Assembly (NCBI RefSeq): GCF_000149955.1
Contig: NC_030991.1
Location: 628,865-692,864, forward strand
Direction: 5' to 3'
Origin: Fusarium oxysporum f. sp. lycopersici 4287
Taxonomy: Eukaryota; Ascomycota; Sordariomycetes; Hypocreales; Nectriaceae
Length of the DNA stretch: 64,000 bases
Both the position numbers and the translations under genes were made by a program. Positions 19,824 through 31,072 of the stretch are shown piece after piece (positions within the stretch are counted from its first letter, which is position 1; each line of letters opens with the position of its first letter). The notes under the pieces are model-generated. The model searched no databases and was not told the origin of the DNA. It was given only the letters and a program-made list of their open reading frames with translations.

Positions 19824-22332
19824 ATGGCGGCCAGCCAACCACCTCTCCTGCGAATTCTCTGCCTTGGTATGACCCTTCAAAACGATCCTAATGCGTACAA
19901 GTTATCTAATTAACTCAGATGGTGGCGGTGTTAGAGGCCTCGCGAGTCTTCTGATCCTCGACTACGTGATGAAAGCCGTCGACAGCAAGAATCCTCCGAA
20001 GCCTTGCGACTTTTTTGATATGATCGGTGGTACTAGTACTGGGGGGTCGGTGCTTTCTTCTATTTTATGTCTCCCTTCAGTTGGCTTTGTGTTTTACTGA
20101 CTCTCACTCCCAGACTCATTGCGATCATGCTCGGGCGTCTCCATATGACGGTTAAAGACGCTATCGATGCATACTTGGATTTATCCATGGACGTCTTCGC
20201 GCCGAAGCATAAGTTCAACAAGCTCGCGAATCTGGTCAATGCCCTCAAGTTAAAAGGTCTTTGCAGCTCGGTGGCGCTTGAGGCGGTCATCAAGGCCCAA
20301 GTGGAAGCAAACCTGGGAGAAGGTCAAAAGGACACGCTCCTGTTGGAAACCGAACCGAAGTGTCATGTGTAAGCCGAGCAGTTCAAGTATTGTGCATCTG
20401 GTGATGGGCTTCTGCTGACTAGCTCACTAGCTGTGTGTGTGCCCTCCGCGGCGAGAAGCGTAGTCTCGTCTGCTTCCGGAACTACTCCTTAGAAGGCAAA
20501 GCTGATCTGGAACCTAAAATCTGGGAGGCCGCTCGGGCAACGTCAGCAGCTACCCTGTTCTTCGACCCAATCACCATTGGCAGGTTTGGTCAAACCTTTG
20601 TCGACGGAGCAGGCGGTTACAACAACCCTATAGAGGCGGTATACGATGAAGCAGTGGCAAGGTGGAATGCCAAGCCTGGCGACTTCTCCATGATCGTCTC
20701 CATCGGCACCGGGATGGACCAGCTCACAGACTGGGGTAAAAACTTCAACGAGCTCCGCAAGACGCTGTCGGGCATCGCTACCGAAACAGACACTACTGCC
20801 GCTCGCTTTGTTAAAAACCATGCAGAGCTGGAGTCTAACCCACAACGGCTGTTCCGCTTCCAGGTCGCACAGGGTCTCGAGAAGGTCGGCCTGGCCGAGC
20901 ATGAGAAAATCAATGAGATCGCTTCCGCTACGCAGATATACATGGAGGAGCCCGATCGAGAAGGAACTAAGCAGCTCAAAGCTTTCAAGGAATTGGTGAT
21001 TGGGGGACGTGAGTAAGACCAGACTCCTTCGACGGCGCGTGTATCTCATAGGTAATTCTGATAGAAACTTCGGTCTCTCGTCAACCCCATACCGCCTACG
21101 TCAGCTGTGAACAGGCCCAGTACATTAAACGGTACGCAGCGTATCTGGATTTCAAGCCCTTCGACCTCAATGCGACCAAGTACGCCATGGAAAGCGAGCT
21201 CTACGGCGCTGGCACATTGTCGCTGCCTGAACGTTTTGTGGACTCCCCCAAGGCACAGGTATACGATCCCCGAGGCTTCAATGCAGCCGGGAGTGAGCAT
21301 TCCGATGCGCCAATCTGGTGGCATGTCCTGCAATTCTACGCCAGTCCCGAGACCTGCTCCCGCAAGGAGGACAGTCGACGCGTTCGCCTGGCCGTTGGCG
21401 ACTGCAACTGGGTCTTAACGGACTTGGGAAGTGGGTACGCACCTGAAGTGCGCGTGGCTGATCTGTGGAGGATCTTGGCCAGCTTCAACCCCCGTGCCAG
21501 GGAGTACACGCACCAGCCCAACACCGAGACCTCGGTACACGTCTGCGATCTCTGGATCAGCGTGCCCACGTCTCACCGCGGCCGACCGGTCGTGTTCCTG
21601 TCCATCAATCCCAACACCGTCTATGCGGAGCTCCTGCATGAGATCCCCACCCTGGGGCTTGCGACAGCCATCTGTGGAGGGCGGGGTTTGGAGCCAGACC
21701 AACAATGCGGCGGCAAAAAGCTGTACGGCAGCGAGGCGCCAGACTGGAGCACCGTAAAATTTCCCTTAGCCATGGCTTTTGCTACCATCCCACCCGCAAA
21801 CCGGTGCTTCTTCATGGAGCAATACGAATGGGCGAAGGGACGACTGTGGGCTATGATCCGTGTGTGCCACTTCCTCTGGGACCATGCGGACGCTATCGAT
21901 CTTGACGAATCAGGCACACCGGTCAAGGTGCTGCTTGAGACTATGACCGAGCTTATCGATGAAAGATATCTGGAGTTCCAGGCGACCCGTGGTCTGCAAT
22001 GGAGAGCAGGTGGGCTGATGGACTTAGTGCAGGGGCGGATTGCCGCGCCCTCGTTCCTGGATTCGAAGGGCTTTGTTGAGATCGAAGATGCCGTAACTCT
22101 GCTAGAAAAGTCGGGTTTATACACCAAGGATGACGAGGAGTTTTGGGACAATGATGGCCTCAACCATATCGTGGACGATTGGTGGGGTTGCTTCGGCGAG
22201 CGGCGTGCAAAGTGGATCGCTTTGCTCATGATGCTGACCTTGCTGCAGAATATGAACATGGCATTGCTCCTCCCCGAGTCCTTCAATGCCCTGTTTCATA
22301 GCCCTACGGGGACCTGTATTATATCACCGTAG
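19824..22332 (+). CDS. Patatin-like phospholipase with long C-terminal extension
   Basis: Exons 19824-19866, 19919-20045, 20114-20368 and 20431-21008 give a patatin domain. It has the oxyanion loop LDGGGVRGL, the nucleophile motif GGTSTGG, IAIMLGRL and the catalytic Asp in DGAGGYNNP, so the Ser-Asp dyad is intact. Patatins hydrolyse acyl esters of membrane lipids. Exon 1 is inferred: only a spliced MAASQPPLLRILCL-DGGG restores the expected N-terminus. The reading frame could stop at 21016 (336 aa). However, the following open frame is coding-like from about 21065 and has no ATG until 21187, so splicing from GTGAGT at 21009 to 21064 is likely. That gives about 756 residues. The roughly 420-residue C-terminal part is unrecognised. 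Its 3' end abuts a copia fragment and may be truncated. Confidence 0.8.
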
Positions 22333-22504
22333 TCCGCTCGGCAGCAAAGACCTTGCTCACACGTATACTACCCACCGCTAAAGATAACATGCTGATAAGG
22401 GCCAATCCTACAACTCCCGATAAGTAGCTAGAAGAGGCAAGCTGCATAACAAGGTATTTCGTCCAAATACTACTTTTCTGGCCCGTGCACGTACATGGTT
22501 TCAT

Positions 22505-23148
22505 CAGGCGTCTGACCTGCCTCTTGACCTTCGATAGGCCACAGGCATCGCATTCAGCAGTGGTTGGACCTCGAATTCGCACCCCCTGAGAGGCTGAGAC
22601 CAAGTGTTCAAGGGCTTGTGGTCCCGGATGCCCTAGGCGGCTGTGCCAGCGGATAGCTTCTCCTGTCAAAGGGGCCCTCTTGCTATAAGAGTTGAATTTA
22701 TGGGCTGTCAAAGCTGCTGGGGTTATAGCTACTGGTTGATATTCAATGACGTATTGACCATATATGTCTTGAACCGGGCATGCAAGAGTTCGATCGAGCC
22801 ATCGAAGGATCGTTGGGTCGTGCCGGTTGTCCCAATAGAGACCTTTCCTTCGCAGTTGGCGTAGGGAGACTAGAGTCGTAAGGAGTCGAGGGCAGTAGGC
22901 CACATCTTCGAGCAATAGGGCTCGAGTTCTTGTGAGCCTAACAGTCATAGTTCCGTAGCCTAAGATGAGCAGTTTTCGGTCTCCAGCCCAGATACAGTCG
23001 CCTGGAATAGCCGGTTGAAGTTTGGCTAGTCTATCGGGGCTATTCGTGATTGAGATAGTGGCTCCAGGGTCAAGGATTACGGAGTTCCGTAGGGGATAAT
23101 CATCCCTCTGTGTTATGAATGTAGCCTTGACTTTGGCAATAGGTCTCT
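22505..23148 (-). pseudogene. Copia pol fragment: protease and GAG-pre-integrase
   Basis: Reading directly after gag in another frame, the segment begins QRPIAKVKATFITQ and contains VILDPGATISITNS. This is an aspartic-protease active-site region with DPG in place of the usual DSG/DTG. It continues through LLLEDVAYCPRLLTTLVSL to the pre-integrase block RWHSRLGHPGPQALEHL and a C-x2-C pair. The frame then shifts near 22505 and ends, so no integrase or reverse transcriptase can be made. The family assignment rests on the order protease, then H-x-RLGH-x-G. Confidence 0.75.
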
Positions 23149-23155
23149 GGTATAG

Positions 23156-24361
23156 TCATTGATCTGAGTTCTCTTCCTTCGTTGCTTGTTTTGGGTTCCT
23201 GGTGCTTGAGGTTCTGGCCTTTTTCCTTGTGAGGGACTTTACCTGGGCCTGCAGGTCCGAGTCTTCCTCGAGGGCTTCTTTCACTTTCTGTTGGATTTTC
23301 TCTCGGGGTTTAAATCCCTTCCATGCCTGATTTGGAAAGACATAGAAGCATTTCGTAAGTTCGTGGGGTAGTCCACACGCCGGGCATTCCTGTCTCTTCT
23401 CAGGAGACCTCTGGCGTTTTCTTTCTCCCTTCTTCGAAGACGGGTACTGACCTTCAATGATGTGGGCGTCCCCTTCATCATCCTGGGGGTCCTCCCCAGC
23501 ATAGCTCGCAGAAAACGCACCGCGGGCCACTCGGCCCTTCGTGGCCTCTGCATCTTGGAGCTCATTTCGGAAGGCGTTCCCTACATCTCGGTATGAGAGG
23601 GCCCTATTTTGTAATAGAGTCTTTGAAGAGATTTTGTATGAGGCAGTCCAGCTAGGCAGGATGTGTGTGGTTACATTGAAGAAGTCCCAGGCCCACGCAC
23701 TGTTGTGGAGCGTTTCAGGGACCTCTCGTTGTCGCCCTTTCGCCATTGCCTCTTCCCATTGATCTAGCCACTTGAATGCAGTTTGGCTGACCGTCTTTGG
23801 GGCAGTTCTTAGTAATGTAAGATACCTATTTCTGGCATCCTTCGTTTCATCTTCCTCGGTCCTTCCACACCGGGCACGAAGGTTCCAGTGCCATTCGTAT
23901 ATTGATTCGTGTGACTGACAGCAGGTTTGAACCAAGCTAGGGGAGACCGTACGGATAACCCAGTCCTGAAGGGTTCCAAGAGTGTTTTTCTGTTTTTCGA
24001 AAACCTTCTCTTGTAGCTGATAAAAGGTTAAGTCCTGCTGGAAGATCTTCTGGCCTTGGTCTGTAAGGTCAGAGATAGACCATGTTCCATTCACCGTTTC
24101 CTGAATGTCGTCTGGGGTGCCGTCTTGGGATTCGGCGGTATGAGACCGGATTGTTCGTTGGGCTGTAGCGGTCTTCGTATATCTGCGTTTTCTTATATCC
24201 GGGATAGCTGGTTCGTCTCCAAGGAATGTCTTGCTCTTGAGATGCTGTTGAAGACCAAGACGATGGGCCTGAAGGAGGAATTCATGCTCCCAGTTGAGGA
24301 AGTCCTCAGATTTAGAGAGGGTAGCCGTGAGACCTTCCTTTTGGGGCTTAGATAGGAACAT
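23156..24361 (-). CDS. Copia-type Gag
   Basis: This 401-residue protein has a typical helical copia Gag body (DFLNWEHEFLLQAHRLGL near the N-terminus). A short Cys/His motif, CPACGLPHELTKC, lies near residue 328, then a basic tail rich in Lys and Arg. It would form the capsid and bind RNA. The ORF is uninterrupted although the downstream pol is truncated, so it is a relic unless trans-complemented. Confidence 0.75.
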   Translation of the reverse strand: MFLSKPQKEGLTATLSKSEDFLNWEHEFLLQAHRLGLQQHLKSKTFLGDEPAIPDIRKRRYTKTATAQRTIRSHTAESQDGTPDDIQETVNGTWSISDLTDQGQKIFQQDLTFYQLQEKVFEKQKNTLGTLQDWVIRTVSPSLVQTCCQSHESIYEWHWNLRARCGRTEEDETKDARNRYLTLLRTAPKTVSQTAFKWLDQWEEAMAKGRQREVPETLHNSAWAWDFFNVTTHILPSWTASYKISSKTLLQNRALSYRDVGNAFRNELQDAEATKGRVARGAFSASYAGEDPQDDEGDAHIIEGQYPSSKKGERKRQRSPEKRQECPACGLPHELTKCFYVFPNQAWKGFKPREKIQQKVKEALEEDSDLQAQVKSLTRKKARTSSTRNPKQATKEENSDQ

Positions 24362-24612
24362 TATCTATAAGAAAGAGGGTTCTTCAAGGTATTAAAGTTG
24401 GTTGAGGCAGTGAGACTCTTAATTGTCAGATATAGGGGTCTATTGTGTGTATTCTGCTCTCTGTCCGATAGTTGGGTTGGAACCCTATTTCTATCTGTTC
24501 AGTAATGACCTATCTAAGAGGTTGTTACAGTGCTGAGACAGCTCTCTGACCGGTAGTTCGGTCAGCCGGTTAGCCGGTCTCATTTTCACCAGTATTCAAC
24601 AGTAACCCTATC
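24362..24612. other. Possible copia 5' leader/LTR remnant
   Basis: A gene-free stretch lies upstream of gag. It contains ctgaccggtagttcggtcagccggttagccgg, a repeated ccggt pattern. This is the expected place for the element's leader or LTR, but no second LTR is present for comparison. Confidence 0.3.
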
Positions 24613-26671
24613 CTAAACCTTCCTCCTTGAAAAGAAAAATATCAAACAGAGAATAGAGGTTACAATTGTCGCCATCAAAATTCCCCCAATCCATGATCCC
24701 TTAGCGATCTTCCGATAGTCTTCATCAGACCGGAAGAGCACCGCGTACCCATTGTCTCCGAACTGCAAGTGACAGGATTTACACCAGCAATTGTCAAAAA
24801 GACCGACAAACTCAAGGACAGAAATCTGAACCAGGACAATGGAGTTTACGACAGCGAGGAACTTGCCAGCGAGCCGAGTGATATTCGAACCAAAGCAAAA
24901 GAGCCAATGCGTCCGAGTCACTGTCCATCCCTTTGAGGGGTTAGGGGTAGGGGACCGAATATGCTCAGTCTGATACATCTTCATGGCCTGGTGGGATAAA
25001 ATCATGGATAGAATAAGGAGGAAGAGCACACTCGTACTTAAGATGCCGTATAAGAGGTAGGACCCCGACCGACAGCCAAACCCTACCATGGGGGTGTAAT
25101 AGGCGATAATGATGGCGGCGCCAGTCGTGCCCCACTGTGCGAAGAGAGCCACGACCAGGGCCTCCAGCATTCTTTTGTAGACGTCTGCACCCATCTCGGA
25201 GAAGTTGATGTACGCTCTGACGGGGGTGTGTTGATCGGTTGGTGGAGTATCGGGGTAACTGGCAGGTAGGCCGCAGTAAGTTGATGTCTGGTTCGCGGTT
25301 CCAACTAGAATCGAACCACCAATGGGAGGTCCCTGGTGAGCCTGCTGCTGAGTTCGTTGTGGATCCGGCATGTCGTCGCATCTCTCACCGTTCCCCAATC
25401 TCGCCAAGGTTGTGTCGAAGGCATCAATTATGCGCCGAGTGAACGCTGACCAGGTAAAGACACGAGCGTAGGTGTACACCGGGCCCTCCTGTCTTTCGTC
25501 CCCACGAACATTCATCATCAGGGTTTCAGGAAGCCTAGAAGATTGATAGCCCACGGGATCCAGGGTTTCTTGTTGCGCATCTGGTTTTCTAGGCTCCAGA
25601 GTAAGACCTGACTCCACGTCTACCCAGATGCCCATTTGCCCTCCAGCCTCTGCAGGGTCGTCCGGTGCCGGGGGCGTACGGTGGGCCATCACAGCCTGTA
25701 GAGCTTTACTGACTGTGACAGAGCCCTTATCGTACTGAGTTCCCGCCCAGATCCACCCCCAGGTTATCGGAATCTGGCGAAACGTTAGCCAGCTTGAAAC
25801 TTATAGTAGTATTCTGGATCATTTGGAACCCACCAACCAGACCCAGAGTGTAGACGTCGCAAGGTGGATAGCAGTGGTGATGGCTCCCACTGCCACCTGC
25901 ACACCGGAGATGATCGTAAAAAGCCACACACATCCAGCCAGACTTATCTGGGCGTGGAAGGAGAGAGATGGCCTTCGACGACTATTAGTGATGTGGTCCC
26001 TCAACGCTGTCCACCATTCCTGATTTAGTGGAGATACAATGAGGCTGCTAAGCCAGTGGTGAACGACGGTTGCTCGGAGGGGAACTTGTTGCCCCTCGAC
26101 AGCGAGGCAGAGAAACGATTTCAGTCGAACTTCAATATGCCTAATTTCAGCAGCAGCTTCTCCGTTATATCTGCGAGACCTGTGGAGAATTCGCCGGACT
26201 GTATCGACTGCCCAGCTACGGTTGAAGAGCGTCAGGGCTAGAGAGTAAGTGATGAGGGCAGGGCTTCCGATGGCAAGACAAAGACCCACGAAAGTCTCGC
26301 TGGGTCCTGCGTTCTCGAAGGGTAATTGAGCGGTGAGGGCCAGCCAAGGCAAGAAGTAACTGGTCATCGCAGCCGCAAAGGTGGCGAAGTTGAAGGTGTT
26401 TGCCTGCGACGCGGAGAACACAAGTCAGTCGCTAGCACCGAAGTCGTTTTTCAGCCTGTACTGGGGAGGAATGAATACGTACGACTGGAATGTTGGAGAA
26501 GCCGCAATACTTCTCACATGTAGTGTAATTGACGCCCCAAGTGCCAGTGCCGAGAGCACTCATTGGAAACCCAGACTTATCAACCAGTCCTGGTATTGGG
26601 GAACTGAGCCCCTGAATGATAGCTACACATTTGTTTGTGAAACTTGTGCAACCAGCTCCCTCACAGGACAT
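24613..26671 (-). CDS. Polytopic membrane protein of unknown function, three exons
   Basis: Exons 26671-26483, 25... 26403-25834 and 25773-24613 are joined by introns of 79 nt (donor GTACGT) and 60 nt (donor GTGGGT, branch gctaac). They give a 639-residue frame. The Cys-rich start (CEGAGC, NKC, TTCEKYCGFSNIPV) looks extracellular and is followed by NFATFAAAMTSYFLPWLALT. Several hydrophobic segments occur: the ALITYSLALTL region, VWLFTIISGVQVAVGAI, ALVVALFAQWGTTGAAIIIA, YGILSTSVLFLLILSMIL, FLAVVNSIVLVQISVL and a last one before a short basic tail. The pattern resembles a large uncharacterised ascomycete family whose members have WLP and ITWGWIWAG motifs. A signal peptide is not seen. An upstream exon may have been lost, because repeat sequence begins about 220 bp upstream. 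Confidence 0.7.
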
Positions 26672-26889
26672 TTTGTTGGAATCTCGGGCTATCCTAGGCT
26701 CCAGATGTCCGCCAAGCTCGGTCAAGAGTACAGAGTCATAAAACTTTACACCGCGAGAGGTTTGGGCGCCACAGTATTAGTAAAAAAGATAAAAAATAAA
26801 ATAAAAAAAACCAATCAAACGATACTGGTAGACAGAAGGATATGCAGTAAAGTGAACAAAGAATGTAAACATTGTCGATGTCCTCGTAG
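26672..26889. other. 5' region of the membrane-protein gene
   Basis: Includes an A-rich block at about 26780-26815 that borders the dispersed repeat. No signal peptide-coding exon could be identified. Confidence 0.35.
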
Positions 26890-28080
26890 GGCGTGACGAG
26901 GATATGTAACAAACTGGAGGTACACCCAAAGATGGCGGTGGAGCTGCGTGGATTCTGCCCGTTAAGATGCGGATGGCTACAGACCTGGCCTTGTGGTTGA
27001 CCCGACAGGCTCGGTCAACCGAGTGCAAACCTTGCGTCCTCATGCTCTCACCTACGTGGCCAAGCCAGCATTGACCTCTGGATAACGGTAAGGCTGGACA
27101 GAGGCAATGTGCAATGTGGTTGGCAAACTGTATGATTGCTTTAGCATGGCCGCAGGTTTGAGGATCAGAAAGCAATGCGCCAATGAGCCTTCGGCTACAT
27201 TGGTTGAGAAAATGCCACATCTTGCCGGTTTTATCCACCTTGGCTGCCACCGTACATGAAGCAACTCATCGGCATTCATCATGAGGCAAGACAGGAAGCT
27301 TCGTTACGGCCTATATTTCCAATGCAGCAGGGGGTTTTCTTCTTTGAGAGCGAATCCTTAATACAAGTCCCTTAGCCAGGTCTTAGCTATCTTCGCGGAA
27401 CAGGCCGGTCTGCCTGACAGCGGCTTGATTCTGACATTGTTTGCGGGATAAAGCGTGTCACCTCACAATTGAGGGAACGTAAGACAGCCAATGATTACCT
27501 ATTCGGTTCCCCTCACTGCCTTGCCGTAATTGTCCTCACGCATCACTGAGTGACTCGCCAAGCGCTTTTGAGTGGCTCGCCTGCACTTGTCAGTCTGTCA
27601 CAAGTGCCACTGAACGCCCGATGGCCCTGTGCTTCCATCGCTGCGTAGTCGGCTGCCCGCCATCAAGCCCTGTTTGGTCAGTCTGTGCTGAGGGGCTTTT
27701 ATGGCTGCAGCCGGTCAAGCAAGCCGTTTTGAGAGGGGGGGGGGGGGGGGTTGACAGGGTTCCCATCAAAACCGAAAACGGTCATAGACCAAGACTGTTT
27801 TCTCTTTCCTCGGAGAAGGAATAAACTCTGTTATCCATCCCTTCAATAGCCCTAACGCACACTACACGGTAAATCCATGCTTTCGGAACGGTTAAATGGC
27901 ACTGGAGCAATACTACGAATGTGCGCGAGGTGATCTAAACCAAGGCCATATTTAGCTTCTGTCTTTTCTAGAGGAACAGCACGCATCCGGGCCGAGTTGA
28001 ATTTTGCCCATCTCCTTGTACATAAGGTCGTCATGCAGTATGTTCTCTTCCATTTTAAAATTGAGCCGATCAAGCCGCTT
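26890..28080 (-). repeat. Dispersed repeat, copy B (inverted relative to copy A)
   Basis: The reverse complement aligns with 16230-17210 over nearly its whole length. It contains a run of 16 G (27735-27750) where copy A has a shorter C/G tract. Unlike copy A, no long flanking inverted repeats are visible. No domain is recognisable. Confidence 0.7.
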
Positions 28081-29058
28081 CCTACTTATTTGCAGCGACT
28101 AACGTTAGTACACTAGGTCTGGTCTAGAACGCCTAGCACCATGAGATCGACATAAGACAAGCTTGTTTTTTCGGCTTTTCAGCGAGCCACATTTTCCAGG
28201 GTTCTGCCATAAGTGCCGACGGTTTACGGAGGTATTTTATAACTAAAAAGATTATTAAATAGTACTATATTGCCTCTTAGGTATTTCAAATATGATATTA
28301 CTTAAGTAGATACTCTTCTTAATACTATTAATACTAAGAATTCTACTAATAATATAAATAAGAAATTACTGCTTAATATAACAAAAGGCACAAACTATAT
28401 TTTCAACAATAGATGTCACAGAGCCTTCTCCTGTGTTTCCTGTGAGGCATGCTTGGGCCTCGTTATGGCTAGCTAATATGCAAGCCGCTTGCCGCCTGCA
28501 AATTCTATCTACTTAAGCTGGTATCCTGGAAAGAGAGCAGCCAAGGATGGCAGACACACTGAGCTGAAATGGCCCCTTGTGCGCTGTGGCTTGATAAATC
28601 CAGTGTCAGAATCGCTTCCCCCTGCCTCATGTTTCGCTGTGGCTGGCTGATATGAACAGGTAGCAGTTCGATAAAGGAATCTGACCGAAAGATAACTCGG
28701 CTGTGTAGAGAAAAAGAGTCAGCTGTTGGCTTTTAAGACCCACAGCGCGCATGGCTGCCTGAGAATTAATAGCCTGGTTCCGGAGAGCGAATTGCGACGA
28801 AGGCTGGAAAGCCTCATTCTGACAACTAACTTTTGTATCTGACAATGTCTGGCTGAAGACGACATGAATGACCTGACTGGGCAAATTTCTATCTCAATAG
28901 TCTAGTGACGGAAATGTGATATTGTTTGTGGCGAGCTGAGAACGAGGTCTAGATGTGTTCTTGTGCCGGACTGAGCGAAGCTGAAGAAGTGGACCTTTGC
29001 AAGGAGAAGACTGTATAGGAGAGTCCGACAGTTCGACACCAAGATGATCAGTAAAGGT
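28081..29058. other. Intergenic, AT-rich block
   Basis: A strongly AT-rich block with many TA steps lies at about 28230-28390 and could be RIP-mutated sequence. No gene is recognised between it and the lectin-like gene. Confidence 0.45.
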
Positions 29059-29066
29059 TATATAAA
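29059..29066 (+). promoter_or_regulatory. TATA-like box of the beta-propeller gene
   Basis: ttatataaag lies about 115 bp upstream of the chosen ATG and is followed by a C/A-rich, CT-containing leader typical of fungal 5' UTRs. It also shows that the in-frame ATG at 29044, upstream of the box, is unlikely to be the start. Confidence 0.55.
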
Positions 29067-29178
29067 GAAGGTCACATCGCTATCAAGGGCCCAATATCTA
29101 ACCACAAACAAGCTCAAAACACCAGACATTACATTTACACCAAACTTTATATTCTCATCTCTAAACAACATCCTAATC

Positions 29179-30012
29179 ATGGCCTACCAGAAGAGAATCG
29201 TCGCCACCGGCACTGCCTTTGACATCGAGAACAATGGCGTATGGACCTTTGCCGACGTCGACGGCAACGGCACGCAGGACCTCGTTTACATCAAGACGCG
29301 AAACACGGATACCAATAAGATCGAGGTGCATGCCGTCAGCAGGGAGTCAGGCTTCCAGAAGTTCATCATTCAGACAGGCGCCGTCTTTGACATAGAGGAC
29401 AACGGCACCTGGCTGATGCAGGACTACACGGGCGACGGCAAGGCCGACCTTGTCTACATCAAGACGCGAAATACGGGCACCGGAAAGATCGAGGTACATG
29501 TCGCTGACGCTGCGTCCCGTTACCAGCGGTTCGTGCTCCAGACGGGCACTGTCTTCGACATTGAGGACAACGGCGTCTGGACTATGTCGGCGAAGGGAGA
29601 CCTTGTGTACATCAAGACACGCAACACTGGCACCGGCAAAATCGAGTACCACGTCGCCAGCAAGGAGTCTCGATATCAGAGCTTCACCAAGCAGGTTGGT
29701 ACCGATTTCGCCGTCGAGGACAACGGTACCTGGTGTCTGGCTCCACGAATCGGCAGCGGCCAGTTTGCCGACCTGTACTATATCAAGATCAGAAACACAG
29801 GCACCAATATGGTTGAGGCCCACGCGGTCTCAGCCCAGTCCGAGTTTAAAGCCCGCCTTATTGACACCGGCACCGGTTTCAACCTAGAGGACAACGGCAC
29901 CTGGCTCATGACTAACCATCTCGGGGACCCACAGCGGGCGCCGGATCTGACCTATATCAAGACAAGGGCCACTGGTACAAACAAGATCGAGGTCCATATC
30001 AACGAGGCCTGA
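29179..30012 (+). CDS. Five-repeat FG-GAP/PVL-like beta-propeller protein (putative lectin)
   Basis: The 277-residue protein has five tandem repeats of about 50-57 residues. Each carries DIEDNGTW-type, DLVYIKTRNTGT-type and KIEVHV-type segments. Blades 1 and 2 contain a DxDGNGxxD or DYTGDGKAD calcium-binding-like loop. Blade 3 lacks this loop (only MSAKGDL). Blades 4 and 5 have altered loops. The pattern resembles PVL-type fungal lectins and other VCBS/FG-GAP propellers, so carbohydrate binding is a reasonable guess. There is no signal peptide, introns are absent, and the start is chosen from the TATA box and leader. The gene is GC-rich at third positions, unlike its surroundings. It is an isolated gene between repeats. 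Confidence 0.78.
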   Translation: MAYQKRIVATGTAFDIENNGVWTFADVDGNGTQDLVYIKTRNTDTNKIEVHAVSRESGFQKFIIQTGAVFDIEDNGTWLMQDYTGDGKADLVYIKTRNTGTGKIEVHVADAASRYQRFVLQTGTVFDIEDNGVWTMSAKGDLVYIKTRNTGTGKIEYHVASKESRYQSFTKQVGTDFAVEDNGTWCLAPRIGSGQFADLYYIKIRNTGTNMVEAHAVSAQSEFKARLIDTGTGFNLEDNGTWLMTNHLGDPQRAPDLTYIKTRATGTNKIEVHINEA

Positions 30013-30429
30013 ATGGTTCCTGATAGTCGTGCTGGATGATTTCAAGTCCCTCTTGTGTGTTTGCAAGCTGAATGACACGGTAGTTAGCTTACAATTATAT
30101 AGTGAATTTAGCTGTATATCCTCCTAATCCCAGTAATCCTGCCGATGGCCTTTAAGAGTATCGGGAGGAACTTTTTCTTAAGAGTGACTGCCGGCTGTAT
30201 CGATGTCCTGTATATTACTCCCGGCCTGGAGTACGGCGCTTCTGCTCTACGTGTTGGTATTTACGTTGGAACTATGCTTGCTTGTAGGCTGGTGGTCTTC
30301 TTATGGCGGTTTGCGAGACAGGTGGTCAGTTACATATATAATAACCTCCTGGTGATGGTCACCCTTAGTCTTGTCGTCGAGACGTCCTGGCGATATGGTC
30401 CTGCACCCTTGAAACATACTTATTTGCAG
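30013..30429. other. 3' flank of the lectin-like gene
   Basis: No supported gene. A hydrophobic 102-codon frame (30145-30453) runs into the dispersed repeat and is probably fortuitous. Confidence 0.4.
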
Positions 30430-30706
30430 CCTTTTGATGGCACGAGTTTTTAAAGATCGTTGGAGGAAACCTCGCATTGAAATTACAGCAAAAAGAGTAG
30501 ACGGTGTAAAAAAGCTGAAGTACGCGTTTACACGTGTTTACACGCGTAAGTAATGCGCCCGCAGACTGTCGATCGAAATGAGAAAACATAATTCACCGTA
30601 GTATGGTCATATGGGAATAGACAGGAGAAAAACGAAGACGTGAGAAATAAGCAGGGGTACGCGACAATTAAGGGTACACGACAATTAGGAATAGAAGAGT
30701 AGGGTT
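30430..30706. repeat. Dispersed direct repeat, copy 2
   Basis: Closely matches 1-290 in the same orientation. The terminal piece aatagaagagtagggt recurs about 450 bp further on (31144-31159). Confidence 0.75.
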
Positions 30707-30953
30707 AACTAACAGTAAATCAGAAGGCAGCTGCAGTAAATCAGAGGGTTATCTCACGGCCACCAAGGAGCGGAAAATAATTCGCCAATTGCTATCCACT
30801 TTTAACGATGCTGAATGCAATTAACTGAATTTCACTCTGATCGCAATATCGCAATACTTGGTTTCTGTGGCTAAAAGTTAAAATGCGATATGTCCTGGTA
30901 ATTACCAATTGATGCATTATCTTAAAAGTCATTTTTTCCAACTTTTAATAATG

Positions 30954-31072
30954 GCGACCTGTATCCGTTGGGGGCAATGGATTCAGGTCCCTGTCTTCAT
31001 TAGCGTGGTTTAATTTTATATGTGTTTTCCATTGGATTCAGAGCTGTATCCGCCTTGCAGCTAGGATAAAAA
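30954..31072 (+). repeat. Lone terminal repeat related to the 17378-17494 end
   Basis: Shares tccgttggggg-caatggattc, ttcattagcg, ccattggattc and tccgcc-tgcagct with the right end of the element at 15977-17494, in the same orientation. No partner end is visible nearby. Confidence 0.6.

Larger units (their letters stand above)
22345..24361 (-). mobile_element. Truncated Ty1/copia-type LTR retrotransposon
   Basis: A complete gag frame is followed by the start of pol (protease and pre-integrase regions). Integrase core, reverse transcriptase and RNase H are missing. The pol end falls near 22480, just past the stop of the patatin-extension frame. No matching LTR pair is visible in the window. 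Confidence 0.75.

Noticed and set aside
29347..29823. 158-codon minus-strand frame opposite the beta-propeller gene
   Set aside because: Its repeats mirror the sense-strand blades; an antisense artefact of the tandem repeat.
30145..30453. 102-codon hydrophobic frame after the lectin-like gene
   Set aside because: It extends into the dispersed repeat at 30430 and is not conserved in the copy at window start.
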